Counted from the first letter of the stretch, positions 47,238 to 61,200 are shown. The stretch: DNA of 64,000 nucleotides from Dysidea avara (GCF_963678975.1 NC_089280.1:15141280-15205279), one strand, 5' to 3'. A program made the numbers and translations. Notes: a model not told the origin generated them from the sequence alone.

Positions 47238-50200
47238 TTAGTTATTCATGTCTTGTAGTGGCCCCACATAAATTTCCTTTTGTGGCTTATAGACTGGCTG
47301 AAGGTGTACAAGATATCGGGTCATGTCCACATCTAGTTGATTCTTCAAGTGCTTGAAATAATCCACAGTGTGTTCATTTTCAGCTTTCTTAGACTGTAGC
47401 TCAATTTCAGTCTAAAAATGAAATCACAGTTCACAACAAATCCGTATTACTGTACTTTCCAAGTCACAGGTACTGAACACAAGTGCATTGGTAATGCAAT
47501 ATTATGGGCTTGCACAGTTACTGTACATAATGTCTCCAGGGTACAGAAAATCATTTTTTCAATTTCCATACCTTCCGTGCTAGCGAAAGGATTTGACTAT
47601 TTATTTGAAAAAGTTGATGTCATTTTGTACAGTACCATGAAAGGGATTAGAGTTTTGAGAACAGATGGTGGTTTACATATACTGGCCTTACACACTCTTT
47701 AGATGCCCAGTAGTTGCATATACACTAGTACAGCTACATATAGTGTGTATTTTACTTGACATACTGCAGGCTTTAATGGTAGGTGCAGCAAAACAATATC
47801 ACAGATTCATGGGGATTTTTCTGAATAAATAATAAATGGAATTTCAGTTACAGTAGTATTTGGAATCCAATGCAAATGCCAAGTGCCCCTAAATCAGCAA
47901 ATCTATGCTTTTTGTGTAGTGTATAAACAAGTAAAATATTAATGTTCTAAGAGTATGTGGTTGTTCTATTAGAGTATTTATATGTGAGTTTAGAGGTGAA
48001 TTCAACAAAAGACCATGTGTGACTATTAATTTGACAACTAGTACCCTACAAACACCATCATGATATCAGTCACCTAGCTTGTCTAGACCACAATAATAAT
48101 TAGTATTTCCAAACTGTATTCTGTTATCTATAGACATGCCCAAAATCTCCTAGCAATGTGTTAAGACAGTGGATACAGTAAGCTGTTAATCTTGAAGCTG
48201 GTGATGTGATATGCTACAAGCTTGTAAACCTGATGCAAGGAGATAATAGTTACAATGGAGTTAATTTATTCCAGCAAAATCCCCAATGGCTCGGCCATAT
48301 CACTTGTTGTGGAAGTGGTGGCACCGTATTCAAATAATGAAAATGCCCAACTCACCTCTGCATCATCTTGCTTTAACTGTGATTCATGGACTATGGACTC
48401 CAGCTCAAGATCATGACCTCGACTTAACTCTTCTATCTTCTGACTATACTCCTGTATCTTACGCTCTGCTTCCTGCTCTGTAGAATTAATTTATATAGTG
48501 TATATAATTACTAAATCAAGTATTCTTACTAAGTTTTCCCCTCTGCATTTCCCTCTTGAGTTTAAATTCTGCTAACATCTGTTCCTGCTCTTCAGTCTCA
48601 GCACTTAGTTTTAGTTGTATACGCTTCATGATCGCACCATCATGAGTGTTCTGTGCATTACATTGAGCATAAGTAAATGGATCAACACAAATAGACCTTA
48701 TCTTCTGAAGTATCTACTGAATTATTGTAGCACTTATAAAAGAATTAATTGTTGTGTAGCACCACACAGTACAGTGGTACTGTATATTAGTTTTGCACTT
48801 TCTCACAAAAAAAATGACCAGAAACCAGCTTCACAATACCTTCATAGTGTATTGGTTAGGAATAACCAAGCCCAAAAGTGTCTTCAGTACAGCTTCCAAT
48901 AGGTTGCTATGAAGTTTATCTTTCTTCAGACAAGTGTAACTCAATAACCACTAAAGCTACAGACTTGATTTAGCCCAACAGATGCTTTTTGGCATACCAC
49001 AGTATGTACAATGCACTCATCATCAACTTACCTTTGCCCTCCTTTGTGTCCCATTTCTAGCTCAAGGTGTCAATCAATTTGCCATAGTATAGGATGGCTT
49101 CCCTATGTTTGTAACAGGAATTGTCCATATTTTCTGTAGTGACTGGGTTGATTGCAGAGGTACTTCCCGTGCTGTTCTTTGTTTTGTAATGTTGCGTAAC
49201 AGGCATAACAAGCTGAAAACGAAGTGCAATAGCCACTTCAATTATTCAGCAATTGATAGTTTGGGCATGCATTTAGACTAATCAATAAGATATTCTTTCT
49301 TTTGATGTGGTACAGGTGTATGCATGGATTCACCAGTCATAACTACGTATGATCAAATGTCCACTAGTATAACTTTAGGTGTAGATAAAGCTCTCTTGTT
49401 TCACTTCTATGATCCCTAATTGAACTTAAAATTCCTAATTTTCCTTTGTACTTGTTTCATCTACCGCGAAGGTGACTGCTCAATTAGATTATTTGGTTCT
49501 TTAATGTATATGTGTGTTCTATTAGAGAAAATTCAATTGTTCTTCACATTACAAAATGGGGTCACCTCACAACACATATTGTGACAAAATTAATCTCTCT
49601 ACACCTAAATTTAATTGTTTGCACCTGGCCCAACAAAAAACAAAACAGGAGGCAGCTGCAAGAGTAATTGGTTGTGGCTATGTTTAGTAAAGATTCCCAT
49701 TGCTCTGTATATTAACTTCACCATTTACAGCAAGTGTATTTCTAATATTGTACACAGTAAATATACTGTATATCTGATAAGTTAAATAACTAGTTGTGTT
49801 TTAGTAAATCCAGTAACAAGTTTTGTTACTACTAATGATATACTGTACAGTGTATTTTTAATTTTGTGTTACTAATGAGGCTGAAACACTTCCTGTACAA
49901 GGTCTCTACTATCACCAAAGCACTTTGCAAAACTGTCTCCAAGTTCCAGCTGCACTATTGTTATGCTGTGATTGTACCTATACATGTACACAACACATTC
50001 AATTTGCTACACTACAAGACAGTAAAGTTGTCAGGTGGAACATGACAAGAACAGCCTATGTTAATGAAACAATTTTAGTAAACTGCCTAGTATAGGTTAA
50101 CAAGGTCAACATCCTTACACAAGACACAGTGAATGATATATAAAATAGCAATACTATTCACCTCCAAATTGTATACGTCACTTTACCCTGTGATACGAGA

Positions 50201-53200
50201 ACAAAATTTTAAAAGTTTGTAGAAAAATTGAAATTGGAAACATGTGGTATGTCTATTTTCAAACTGTCCATCACCTATTACCCACCTGTAATGCACTGGA
50301 TGCCTGGTATCCTCTGTAGACAACTTTGGACGCCTTAAAGCCAATCCTCTCAGAGCGTGATGTCAATTGTGGGTAAGACTCAAGTTTACTCAGTTGATGT
50401 GACTGGTTGAGAAATTCCTGATACGTCATTTGGGAAGCAAATGCAATCATATCAGATGTTGCAGCACTGAAGCAAGACAATTTGTATAGTATATACTGAT
50501 AGAATTACCTACACACTTACTTAAGAAAATCAGCGATGGGATCATGCGTGTAGTTTAGCTACACATAACACAATAAAATGGTTGTATTACAGCATGCACC
50601 TACCATAGTTTCAATATCACATAATTCATAAAATACCATCAGTTTTACTGTAATAAGCGTATCGTCATTGGTACGGACATCTTTTACCTACATAAGACCA
50701 TGAAAAACATATACATGAACATATGATGACTTACATTGTAGTAAAACTGGCTAGGCACATGAGGTAACTTGGTGAACTTGTTTGCCCTGGGTGTCCAGTG
50801 TGCTGGATCAGCTATATCAGAACCATGCCAGATGAATTCATGTAACCTATGAACAACACAACAACTTACATACCACAAGATTATTTTGACTTTCCCATTA
50901 TTATTAAAACCTTTATAAAATTCAGAAGGCACAATCTTTAAAAATGTGTAAGTTAAGATCTGAGTTTTCTTAGCATAAGTGTACCAAACTATACCATTCA
51001 TGTGGTCCAGGTATAAACACAGTGGGTCCATTCACTATCCTCCTCTCAATATGCTCATCGTGTTGTTTGTAGACAACCAGCGAGTGATTGGCATCAAGTT
51101 GGGTAGCTTGTTTCACTGAAATAGACTCTACCTCCATTGGATTGAGATACAACTCATGAGGCCTAAAGCAGAACAGTACATGTATTCACAGACAGATCAT
51201 CCATGTGCTAAAAATGTGGTGAATATCAGAACCTTAAAATGCCACGAGTGAGTCTGTTATTGTTTCATAAAATGGAGGTTGTGTGTGTCATTTAGCCTCT
51301 AGTCAGGAATGACAGGCAGGCAAACAAAATTCTTTACATATCTTTTGTTGGTGCTTCCTTGAACATTTCCTTACTTAAAAGCGGGAAGTCAAGGACTGTG
51401 CTTTCATGGTGAAAAGCATTTTTTTGCTGCAGATCTTGGAAATGTCATTTCCTTTGAATGAATTTCTAAGTTCTGTTCTAGGGACCTGGAACTAGAATTA
51501 TTCGCTGAACATTATTAACTCTAGTAAAAGTCGTTTTCACATTGTTTTGAGCCTATCATTGCCACAATCGGAATTTTCAAGGGAAAAATATCAAGGTTTG
51601 GTTATTTCAAACCTTTGCAATTTTTGCTATACTCAGTTCCCATCCACTTCAGCTGCTTGTCACTTGGCATTTTTAATACAAGGAAGAGAGCAAGAGAGCT
51701 ATGATCGATGCTTTTAAAAACTATTTATCCCAATGCATATAAGATCTGGCACACAATATACAGTAGCTAGACAAGGTTTACATGAAGCCTGCTTGTTTAC
51801 TACAAAAACTGTTGGGAGAACATCATTTTGACATTACTGGTTTCACATGATTCAGAGGAATTGAACCGACTATAGGATGCACAAATGGCTGATTGCTATT
51901 ACTGAGGACAGGGTTTTTTGCTGTTGTTGTAGCAGTAGTATTAAAAAGCTTTTTCAGCCTAAACATGCACCGTACTAACTATCAATTACTGAAAGTGAAG
52001 TGGCCATTCTGCTTTGTTTCAACTATGTTCCAGCCAAACGAAGAACAGTGTGAGAAGGACCTAATCAATCCAGTCACTATGGACACAAAGGATGATTTCC
52101 ATGCTACTCTAGTCACAAAAAAAACCATTGTGCACTAACTGCCCACAAATCACAGCAATGGAGAAAGAAATGGGACACAAAGGAGGACAAAAGTAAGTCC
52201 ATGATGCATCCATTGTAGCTGCTGCAGCAGGCGATGATAAGGACATACAATGTCAAATACAGTAGTGATCCTGTAGCATTAAGCATAGTCGAGTTATGCT
52301 TGGCTGGAGGTATCAGTTATAGTTAGTCGTAGAAAATTAGTTATATATAATAATCCATAGCAACTGGATGGAACTGTTGGGAATTATTTATGAGTTTGAT
52401 TTTGATTATACCGTACCTAACCATTAATACTGGCAAGCTGTCAAGAAGGAAAGTAAGACTGGTTTTAGGGTGATATTTTTGGCCAGGAAAGCCCAAACCT
52501 CAATGATCCCTACTATACAGTAATAATCATGTACACATCACAACTGTAACATACCCTGGAACATGCTCCACTTGGCCATTACGATCCTTAACAACCAAGT
52601 ACTCCATCTGGCTGGCAACATAGCGGTGTAGTCGTTCAAGCCTTTGATTGCCCCACACGTACACCTGTGAATTACAGTGGCACTCCTCAATACCATTGTT
52701 ATGCATCATAAACATACAGTGATCATGATTACACACATATGACAATGATCTAAAAAGTTCATTAATTAACATTATTTGGCAAGCCATATTACGAAAACCC
52801 TGTTTGAAAGTGGTTAATATTAGGGCTGAAACAATCATGAATTTTTAGCATATGAGTACCCTCTTGAACAAGTACTCACAAATACTAGCTAGTAGTAGCT
52901 ACTTGTAGTCATACCTATGTAACATGTTTTTACAGTTGATGGTCACTGCACTGTATATTAAAAAACAACTAATGAGCACACCAAACTCTAGTCTTCATGC
53001 AAGGGTGTCATGACACAATGACAAATATATCATGTCATGTGATATAACGAGTACTCGAGTACCAATTGTACTAATCGAGTACCAAAATCTGTAACGATTA
53101 CCCGAGCATTTGCAGTATTTGCTTCAACCCTATAATACTGACAGATCATACAATTATATCAGGGGGATTAATGGATGCATGCAATCATGTGGCAACCCTT

Positions 53201-56200
53201 TAGGTATGTCAGTACCACATGTTAACAAGCAACCATGTGAGCCTATATCACACCCCACCTATCCCAGGTCGGGCAGCAGGTGGCACCAAAAATAAGTCAC
53301 TGCTAGGGTAGGAGCATTTTCAACTAGCATGGCCATATTGCTGGTGATCCCTGAGCCTTAGTTGGTATTACTGTGAAGCTCTTTAAACAGTGGAACTGAA
53401 AGCACTTTGATACCTGTTTATCAAAAAAGAGCTTTGATAGAGTAAGAACGAGTTATGAGGCTTTAATAAAAATATTCCATACATTTAGCATGCCAGGACT
53501 GGCCAGGCATGCAAATATGTTTACAATGTATTAACTTGCTTTTCCAGTAGTACATAACCATTGGGGGATGAACACATGTTCACCTCTTTGATATTACTAT
53601 ATATTTAGGCCCAGGTGAGTATATACAAGAAAAGCCTAATGACTTTTTTTTTTAATGAGGTTGCTGATGGATACACTAGTGGAAATTTAGTTTTTATAAA
53701 TATCCACTAGTGTACCTGTCCACTCAATAATAAGTTTTTTATTTATTTATAAATTGTAGCACAACCTATTACAGTAAAACTTCGTTAATAGGGCCACCTA
53801 TGGGACCCATGATAAGTGGCCCTATTACTGAGGTGGCTCTATTACCGAAAACCTTATTAATGCAGCCATAAAACAAAATGGCCTTATTATTGAGGTTTTC
53901 AACAAACCAGCAACTGTAACATCAGTATACAATTGATCTAACTAAACACACTAAGTAGAGTTTATCACAGAGAAAGGTAGGAGCATACGATGTACCAATC
54001 ATTCCAGCAATGCTTGAGACATAATGGCTGGAAAAGCATGAAGTATACTGCCAGAATAATGGGTACTGCTTTCAGTAGTTAAAATGTGCACTTACTGTAA
54101 GAGCAGCAACTTTTGCAGTGATACCTTGACTGCCTGCTCAGCTGGCCTCTTTACTGAGGGAACATTGTATTAGTTTTACCAGTTTGGTCCAGTGGTATGT
54201 GGCCACTGGCCTTTATAATGAGGTGGCCCTATTAATGAAAATTAAATAAACGTAACATAATGGAAAATACGTTTGGACTTGCTGGACCTGGCTACTATAA
54301 TGAGGTGGCCTCATTACTGAGGTGGCCACTAAGTTAGGTTTCACTGTAGAAGCATTTCAGATTGCACAGAAGGTACTAGTTATACCTCTCCAATACTGCC
54401 AAGGTACCATGAAGTGTAAGGCTGGTTTCTGGGCAATACTTTTTGTGGGAAACTGTTCATGATCCCATGATAGTAGGGATTTGGACTCTACGTTGTCCCC
54501 AGGGGTGGGAACTTTTGTACCTGGAGAACGTAGGTAGAGGTGCGTTAACAATGACAGTCCTTTACCACACCATACCGGAAGAATTATTACACACTTTGCC
54601 CTATACAAAATGTCATGTCTTACTTGGTCAAGAGGTAGCCACTACTAATGGTCCTATACTGTACGTAGAACCATTTTGCGTGATAAAAATCGAATCAAGC
54701 TATCAAGACATCTTAAAATGAGCAATAAAGCAGCTTAGAAAGCCAAAGGATTTTATAGTGTGAGGTATGCAATAAAAAAAAGATGGTATGCAGCCACATG
54801 AGGGAAATACCAATCATATAAGCTTCATCTCTGTATATGAGTCACATGGCTTAAAAAGGTTAAATCCTGGAGATTTAGGAGTAAAGGATGATAATACCTA
54901 TCATAGATAGTCAACCACAAATCTAATAAGGGGATAATATAACTCCGTAAAGTCCTCGGGCACACACACACAGCCACAGATTGGGTGAAATTACCCCACA
55001 AGTGGGTATGGCAAGGAAATACAGTTTAAAAAAAATTAACTACATACATACTATTAAATAAAGAAGATCAACGTTTAACATTCCCCGGGCTATCTCTTGC
55101 CAAGAAGATTCTTCTAGAAGGAGAAACTGATAAAAATACGTCTGCAGCTGGATTTAGTTACAGTATATTGAGGAGCTATTCAGATTAGCTGTCTACAGTG
55201 TTCCTGCTACCCTTTCCACTTAAGCCAGGCAAACTTAATTATTTCTCATCCCCGCCAGTATCCCTTTTTTACCCCACCACCTCTGATTTCATTATTGCTG
55301 TTATCAATTACGTGCACACATATTTAGATGCTAAGAAGGCTGGCTATATCATTTTACTGTCACTTGCACCTCAGAAATAGTGCTAAAACCAAACCAAACC
55401 ATACGTGTCTGTCGTTGACACCTTTGCTGTCACCACTACTCATCTGATTGGCTGAAATGTTAACTCTCTTGAGAAAAAATCCATTTTTCAGAATCCAGCT
55501 CAACTTGTACATACTATAGTATAGCGTCTCATAATACTCCATGTCTCATAATAGTGCATTTGCATATCCATGGTAACATAATCGATGCCATGTTCTTGTA
55601 CCAAGCTGGAACTTCTATCAGCTAAATCAGACCAGAAACTAAGTCAATAAGTGAGTGATTTAGGTATAGGTGACAGGAAAGATATTTAGAAAAGATACCA
55701 GGCGTAGAAGATCCGTACTGTATCCCAAAAGGGTAGTTTTGTAGGGAAGGGAAATACGTATTGATCGATTAGGCCAGGTTACGGGCTATTCACGACTCCA
55801 AACTGGTTAAAACGACAGTAAACCTATAGTACAGGATTATATCCACCACCACAGAACCATACAGCCACATCCACTAACATTCAACTTGAGCCAGAGCTCC
55901 ATCACTGTCCCATACCACTCGTATGTCTAGCTTACCACTCAGCTTGGAAAAGCAGCTAGTGAAACCAAACCACTGAACTCTGGTTGGTTTTTATACATGA
56001 AGTTCGAATGTACCATATTTATTGTCAAAAGTCAAGTGGTCTGCTTTTGCTGGCTCTGTTTTGTACGTTGAGTGGCAAGCCATACGAGGGGTACTGAGAC
56101 TTTAATGGAGCTCTGGCTGAAGTTGGAATGGCTGTACGGTTCTGTGGTGGTAGGTATAATCCTGTACTATATATTTCCTGTCGTTTTAGCCAGTTTGGAG

Positions 56201-57504
56201 CCCGTAACCCGGCCTATTGAATCAATACGCATTTTCCTTCCCTATGAAACTGCAGATACAGTATGGATCTCCTATGCCTGGTATCTTTTCTAAGTATCAT
56301 TCTTGTCATCTACACCTACTTATTGATAATTGACTTAGGCCAGGCAAACTTGATTACTTATTTCTCATCCACAAAAATTTGGATTTCCATGCAGGCGGGG
56401 TCATTTTTCATTATTCATTAAAGAAAATATCCCAAATCAATCTGTCTGTTACTATAAAGTTTAGCTAAAGCCTTTTAAGAACTATGCTGTACTTCTTACG
56501 TTTTACCACTGTTTCTAAGGTGCAAATGACATTTGCTGTGCTACTAAATGATAGCCAGCCTTCTTAGCATCAAAGTACGTGTGCACGTGATTGATGACAG
56601 TAATAATGAAATTAGAGGAGGTAGGGTAAAAAGGGGTGAGGGCGGGGATGAGAAACAATGAGCGATATCCGCAATGACGTTTCATGTATATGTATGATGT
56701 CACAAAACAAAACGGCTGCTGTAGTGTGGGAATTTTGTACAGGGATGTATTGGGCAAGATAGTGTTTCCCTATGATAGCGTTTATAAAATTCGAAAAAGG
56801 GCGAAGGTGAGGCATATAGTATATAATGCAATACAAATAAGCCTAGTCGTGTCCGAATCTAAAAATTTTTGGCATGCTTTCCTAATTGAAGCGCGTTTTG
56901 TACTGTCATGGTATGTATACTACTTCTTACCTTTATTATCTCATGGTTCCATGTGTAAAAACACTACAGACAACATTCATTTCGAATACTGTGTGCTAGT
57001 CTCTAAAGCCCCCACACTAACACGGCCATTTTGTCAATTATGACACCAAATTTTGTAATCATAACGTCATTGCGGATATCGCTCATTAATCAAGTTTGTC
57101 TGGCCTTAGTTTCTGGCCCGAATCAGCTGATAAAAGTTCCAGCTTGGTACAAGAACATGGCATCAATTACGTTACCATGGGTATACAAACGCTCTATACA
57201 CACACCTACACACACAAAAAAAAGATCATACTGTACATACCACCACAAGGTAGGGTAGTTTATGGGTACACCTTTCCCTATTAGTAGTGTGAAATACCAG
57301 AGTTGCAGTTCCGACAGCAACGCTTTGTTGAAGTGTTTTATAACTACCACCACTACTCGAGCCACTAGCTACTCTATTTATAAATACTGTATTAAAAATA
57401 CGGCAATATTTACTTACTCTTCTCGGCCCCAATATCAACTGTCCTTGCCCTTGCGCATTATACAGCAGCGCCTGTTCGCCTTCTTCGATAGTAACATAAC
57501 CCAT
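47238..57504 (-). CDS. Conserved SPFH/band-7-like protein with coiled-coil tail
   Basis: Ten exons: 57504-57418, 52664-52555, 51162-50995, 50846-50735, 50687-50604, 50558-50521, 50466-50286, 48650-48530, 48477-48356, 47411-47238. All phases fit and give 398 residues. It starts MGYVTIEEGEQALLYNAQGQ, followed by a beta-rich region (ELYLNPMEVESISVKQA, RRIVNGPTVFIPGPHEWLH). Next comes NDDTLITVKLMVFYELCDIE with HDPIADFL, the shape of an SPFH/band-7 domain. A Glu/Lys-rich coiled coil (AETEEQEQMLAEFKLKRE, ERKIQEYSQKIEELS) ends the protein. No membrane segment is seen. I cannot name it; the resemblance to SPFH domains and to vault-type repeats is inference. Intron 1 is 4.75 kb and full of repeats. 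Confidence 0.85.
48780..49330 (+). repeat. Dispersed repeat family R1, copy
   Basis: Contains AGACAAGTGTAACTCAAT, TACAATGCACTCATC and GTGACTGGGTTGATTGC in the family order. In an intron of the SPFH-like gene. Confidence 0.6.
51900..52510 (-). repeat. Dispersed repeat family R1, reverse copy
   Basis: Reverse complement carries the family blocks, ending with the TTGGGCTTTCC segment at 52480-52500. Confidence 0.5.
53772..54345. mobile_element. Tigger/pogo-like MITE
   Basis: 574 bp between TA dinucleotides. Left end CAGTAAAACTTCGTTAATAG; right end reads, in complement, CAGTGAAACCTAACTTAGTG. Repeated GTGGCCCTATTA and GAGGTGGC blocks fill the interior. No transposase frame. Confidence 0.8.
55222..55650 (+). 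repeat. Rearranged repeat unit, inverted relative to 56510-57190
   Basis: GCTAAGAAGGCTGGCTAT (55330 region) and CCAAGCTGGAACTTC (55600 region) recur in reverse at 56540-56570 and 57130-57150. A piece of the 44811-type MITE (55383-55530) lies between the two halves. Confidence 0.6.
55830..56060 (+). repeat. Possible family R2 fragment
   Basis: Shares CAGCTTGGAAAAGCAGC-like and CTGGTTGGTTTTTA-like blocks with 45930-46000. Weak. Confidence 0.35.
56664..57088. mobile_element. MITE with 23-bp perfect terminal inverted repeats
   Basis: Ends ATGAGCGATATCCGCAATGA and its exact complement, about 425 bp apart. It splits a repeat unit whose uninterrupted form is visible at 56338-56372 (AGGCCAGGCAAACTTGATTA, then TTTCTCATCC). 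Confidence 0.8.
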
Positions 57505-57991
57505 GGCAATGAATTCAGATTAAGTTTCGCATTGTCATCTCGATCGTCATAGTCTTTTAATTAGTGCTCTCTGGATATCCACGTGAGCTAAGTATGGCGT
57601 CATTTTCGCGGGCGATTACCAAACTGAATTTTGCAGCATATTTCACAGCCGCACACAAATAGCTAACCATGACTTATTTGAGGCCGCGACATGCTCGGCT
57701 ACGTGTAGCAGCCCGAGTAGCCTCCGTTGATCGTAGCCTTCCCGAGCGAGTTCGCACCACCTAGGGCACCACGCCGCTCAGATTGACAATAAGAAAAATA
57801 GCCTAAATAAATTTAACCTCTGATGTAAGTCTGATGAGCCCCTCATCATGCTCATCGATTCAGACGGATTTTGAATATTCAATTTTTTTTGTGGGAGGTG
57901 TCTTTTTTCCCTCTGCCTACCGAACTACGTACAAAAAAAGATCACCCGAGAATAATTTGGGGTCAAAATTTAGATCAATTTGGTGAATGTG
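57505..57991. promoter_or_regulatory. Divergent promoter region, SPFH-like gene and small basic protein
   Basis: 487 bp between opposing start codons, locally more GC-rich than its surroundings (around 57600-57780). No TATA box or other site that I can name. Confidence 0.5.
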
Positions 57992-58279
57992 ATGGCGGCG
58001 AGGATGACGGAGACCGCTGAGCCGGAGTATAAAGATAATAAAAGTATCAGTAACGTATTAGCTAGCTGCAATTAATGCACGTTCTGCATTTCCACTTTAG
58101 CAGGGGTTGTCAAAGCGATCAAGAATTTAAAAGAAAGAAGACGAAATGCGGAAAAGAAGTTATTACTGGCTACTCTTCGGGAGAAAATTGGTAACGGAAA
58201 ACCTACTACCAAACTAACAGAGGAAGAGACTATTTTGAGAACAGTAGAAATGATTAAAGAAAATGCCTGTAAAAGCTAA
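57992..58279 (+). CDS. Small basic coiled-coil protein, unknown
   Basis: Two exons, 57992-58043 and 58101-58279, phase 1, give 76 residues. It begins MAARMTETAEPEYKDN; a strongly basic helix follows (KNLKERRRNAEKKLLLATLR), then TTKLTEEETILRTVEMIKEN. Over a third of residues are charged, and no membrane segment or known domain is seen. The start is supported by its position after a GC-rich spacer and by an ATGGCGGCG start typical of animal genes. It is divergent from the SPFH-like gene. Function unknown. Confidence 0.65.
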
Positions 58280-61200
58280 AGACATTGTTTTTATACTCAA
58301 ATTTGTGAGTTTTACAATCATAAAGATATATATATATATATATATAAGCTCGAGTAGCGGCCATACATTGTGATTGTAACTTTTTCGAATTCAGTGCTAG
58401 CTATATAGACTCAAATTTCATTGAAAGCTATAGCTTTCCACTAGCTAAAGTATACCATTCCTTGTTGCTAATCTGACACTTGGACTCTACTAAAGCAAAA
58501 CACCTAACTTGTATGCAGATCCCAGCTAACTTTAGTGGCTCCTTTGAAATTGCCAAGGTGCATGCTTAGCTACACTGCGTTCCTGTAGGATCAAATGGGT
58601 CTGGTAATCAGTTTTGTGTGCACATAGTGACTCTCTGCATTAACTCTTCTCACAGGTCCCTAGCATGATTACAGTACAGTGATTGATCCCATTATTATTA
58701 TTAGCTTTTGGCTGGCTCAGGTTTTTAGCCAATTAGCTAATAATTGATGGGGTTGATAGGTCAGAAAATAAAGAAACAATTTTTATATGTTGTTTCAACT
58801 ACGATTTTGCTGAGTTAGCTATCACACCACCCCATTGTTCACAGATTGGCTGGAAATTAAATTGGGTCATCAAGTCCAACAGTGTGGTTTGCTGGTTCCG
58901 GAATTTTGAAGAAACGGTATCAAACATACTCTTAAAATTTATTTTGGGAATTTCATAGTCACTATAAAAACAATTTTGATAGATGGTATTTAATGAATAA
59001 TTTTGTATGACCTATTAAGTCTGGTGGTATATACTTGACATAACATGCCTGCGCCCACTTCTGATGCCTGAGCTGCTTCAATTCCTGGTACCTCAGTGGG
59101 AATTGAAAACCTGTCAAAGGTTATCATTACATACATAAGAAAAAGAGTGGTCTGCTCTCATGACAATTGCCACGTGTAGATGGCGTTCAGTAGTAGTACT
59201 TGAGAGGAAGCAGGTATGCAGGAGGAGAAATGATTGCTTGTATAGTTTCCCGTGATAAATTCTATTAAAACATGGAAAATATAATATTGCGTTACCAATT
59301 TACCTTAATAGAGCAGTCAGATATCCTAATAATACAATCAAGAAGATGCTGAATATCCCAATATAGCAGTCATATCTTGTGATAAGTTTTATGGCTATCC
59401 GATTTTGTTCAGGTAGCCAACCTCCTATCCATTACTAATTATGTAGCATCCAAAAGCACTGTAGCAAGCAGGCACAGTTCCTTAACTGTGTACTAACTGT
59501 TCCAGTGTGGATGTATAGGCAATGCATCCCAGACATCAGTTTTGCTCTCCTTTGCATACAGTTTGTAATGTTGCAGTTGATGTGGGTTGTTCACGTTCAA
59601 TGGTTTAGGAAGGATCCAGGGGGGAGATTAGCTAACTCTATAGTGTACAAGTAATTCTAAAGTAATATATGAATTCTGGTTTTATGATGGAGTGGAGTGG
59701 CTGAGGAGCAAGCAATGCTGCTGCACCCAGGCCTGGGATTTCCAAATCATAATTGTAAATTATGCTACACTTGCAAATACTTCAGTGAGTCTCCAATAAT
59801 AGCCTAACTATAATGCAAACCATGCATGTAATCCAAAATTGCTATCAGACATGCAAGCATGACATACATAGTGAGCATCTTTAGCATCAATGAAATACGG
59901 TAAACTGCAAGTTCTGCAATACATAATTCATGCCTAACACATCATCACAGAGCAGGTACCTGGGGTATATATTTTTTTATGGTCTCAAGCAGAAACATCT
60001 GCGCTGTCATGACCAATGTGGGTTGACCAATTTGTTGCATATGTCACTCATAGCATGTACTAGTACCTGGGGTTAGTATATCTATGGTAGAATGATTATG
60101 CATCTATCAATGTTATACCATCAGTGGCAGATCTAGATGGGTTTCTGGGATTTCGACAGAACCCCTTTTAAATTTAGCTTAGTGGCAATCTAAATACATA
60201 AACATTGTCGGTTGTACACTGACAATATGTCATGGCAAACAACTATAGCTATACCACTGTATTTCAGTAGCATACATGTTGTACTTAACTAACACCATTT
60301 ATATCCATTAAACCGCCAGCAACACTTCACTTTTCATTTCCCACTGTATTAAAAACGATTGATAATATGCTCTAATAGAGCAGTCAAGTAACTACTGTAA
60401 TAGAGCAATCAAAGCTATAGCTTGCAATTGTAGTCACCATCTTTGCCCTATAGTTAGCTATAGTATTTACAGCTTAAAGCATTGGATTTATTATAATTGC
60501 TAACTAAAAGTAGCCTAAAATCTGATCTCAGAGTCTCTGGAGAAATGTCATTATTGCTTTATTCAGCTATATCAACTTTCAGAAATCCCCTTTTAAAAAG
60601 CCTAGATCTGCCACTGACCATTCTGGAAGAAGTTTGTCAAATATGCACATGAGATACGGGCTTTATAATTTGCCTTACCAGCCTTAGGGGTGGGGGGTAA
60701 TCCCCGGTTGGGACCCCACAGGAGTGTGGCTTGACATTGACAAGTGCATTTTAATATCATAATAGTCCACACACCTTAGTTTTTCTCGCCCTTGCTAGAC
60801 AGGGGCGGATCCAGTGGGGGGAGGCTGAAGCTCCCCCTCCCCCTTCACTTTTAGGCTTTACTTAATCAATAATTATGCTGAGTATTATAATGAAATTTTG
60901 TCTTAGCATAATTATATGATCATTAATAATACAAATGCTCCTAAATCCACCTTATAAACATTTTTCCAAGGTATTATGATCAGTGGATTTATGTTAAGGG
61001 CCCAGTTATGCAACAAGGACACGGATCAGCATGGAAGTTGTACAAGACCGAGATACTCTAATAGAGCAGTCACCTAACTACTCTAATAGAACATTCAATG
61101 GAAGCATAAGTTTATTCTGTTATGGATTTTTTCAAATCTACCTGTACCTATACATACAATGAAACTGTGTGTTTACTAGGCTTGATTTATCTACTTGTGT

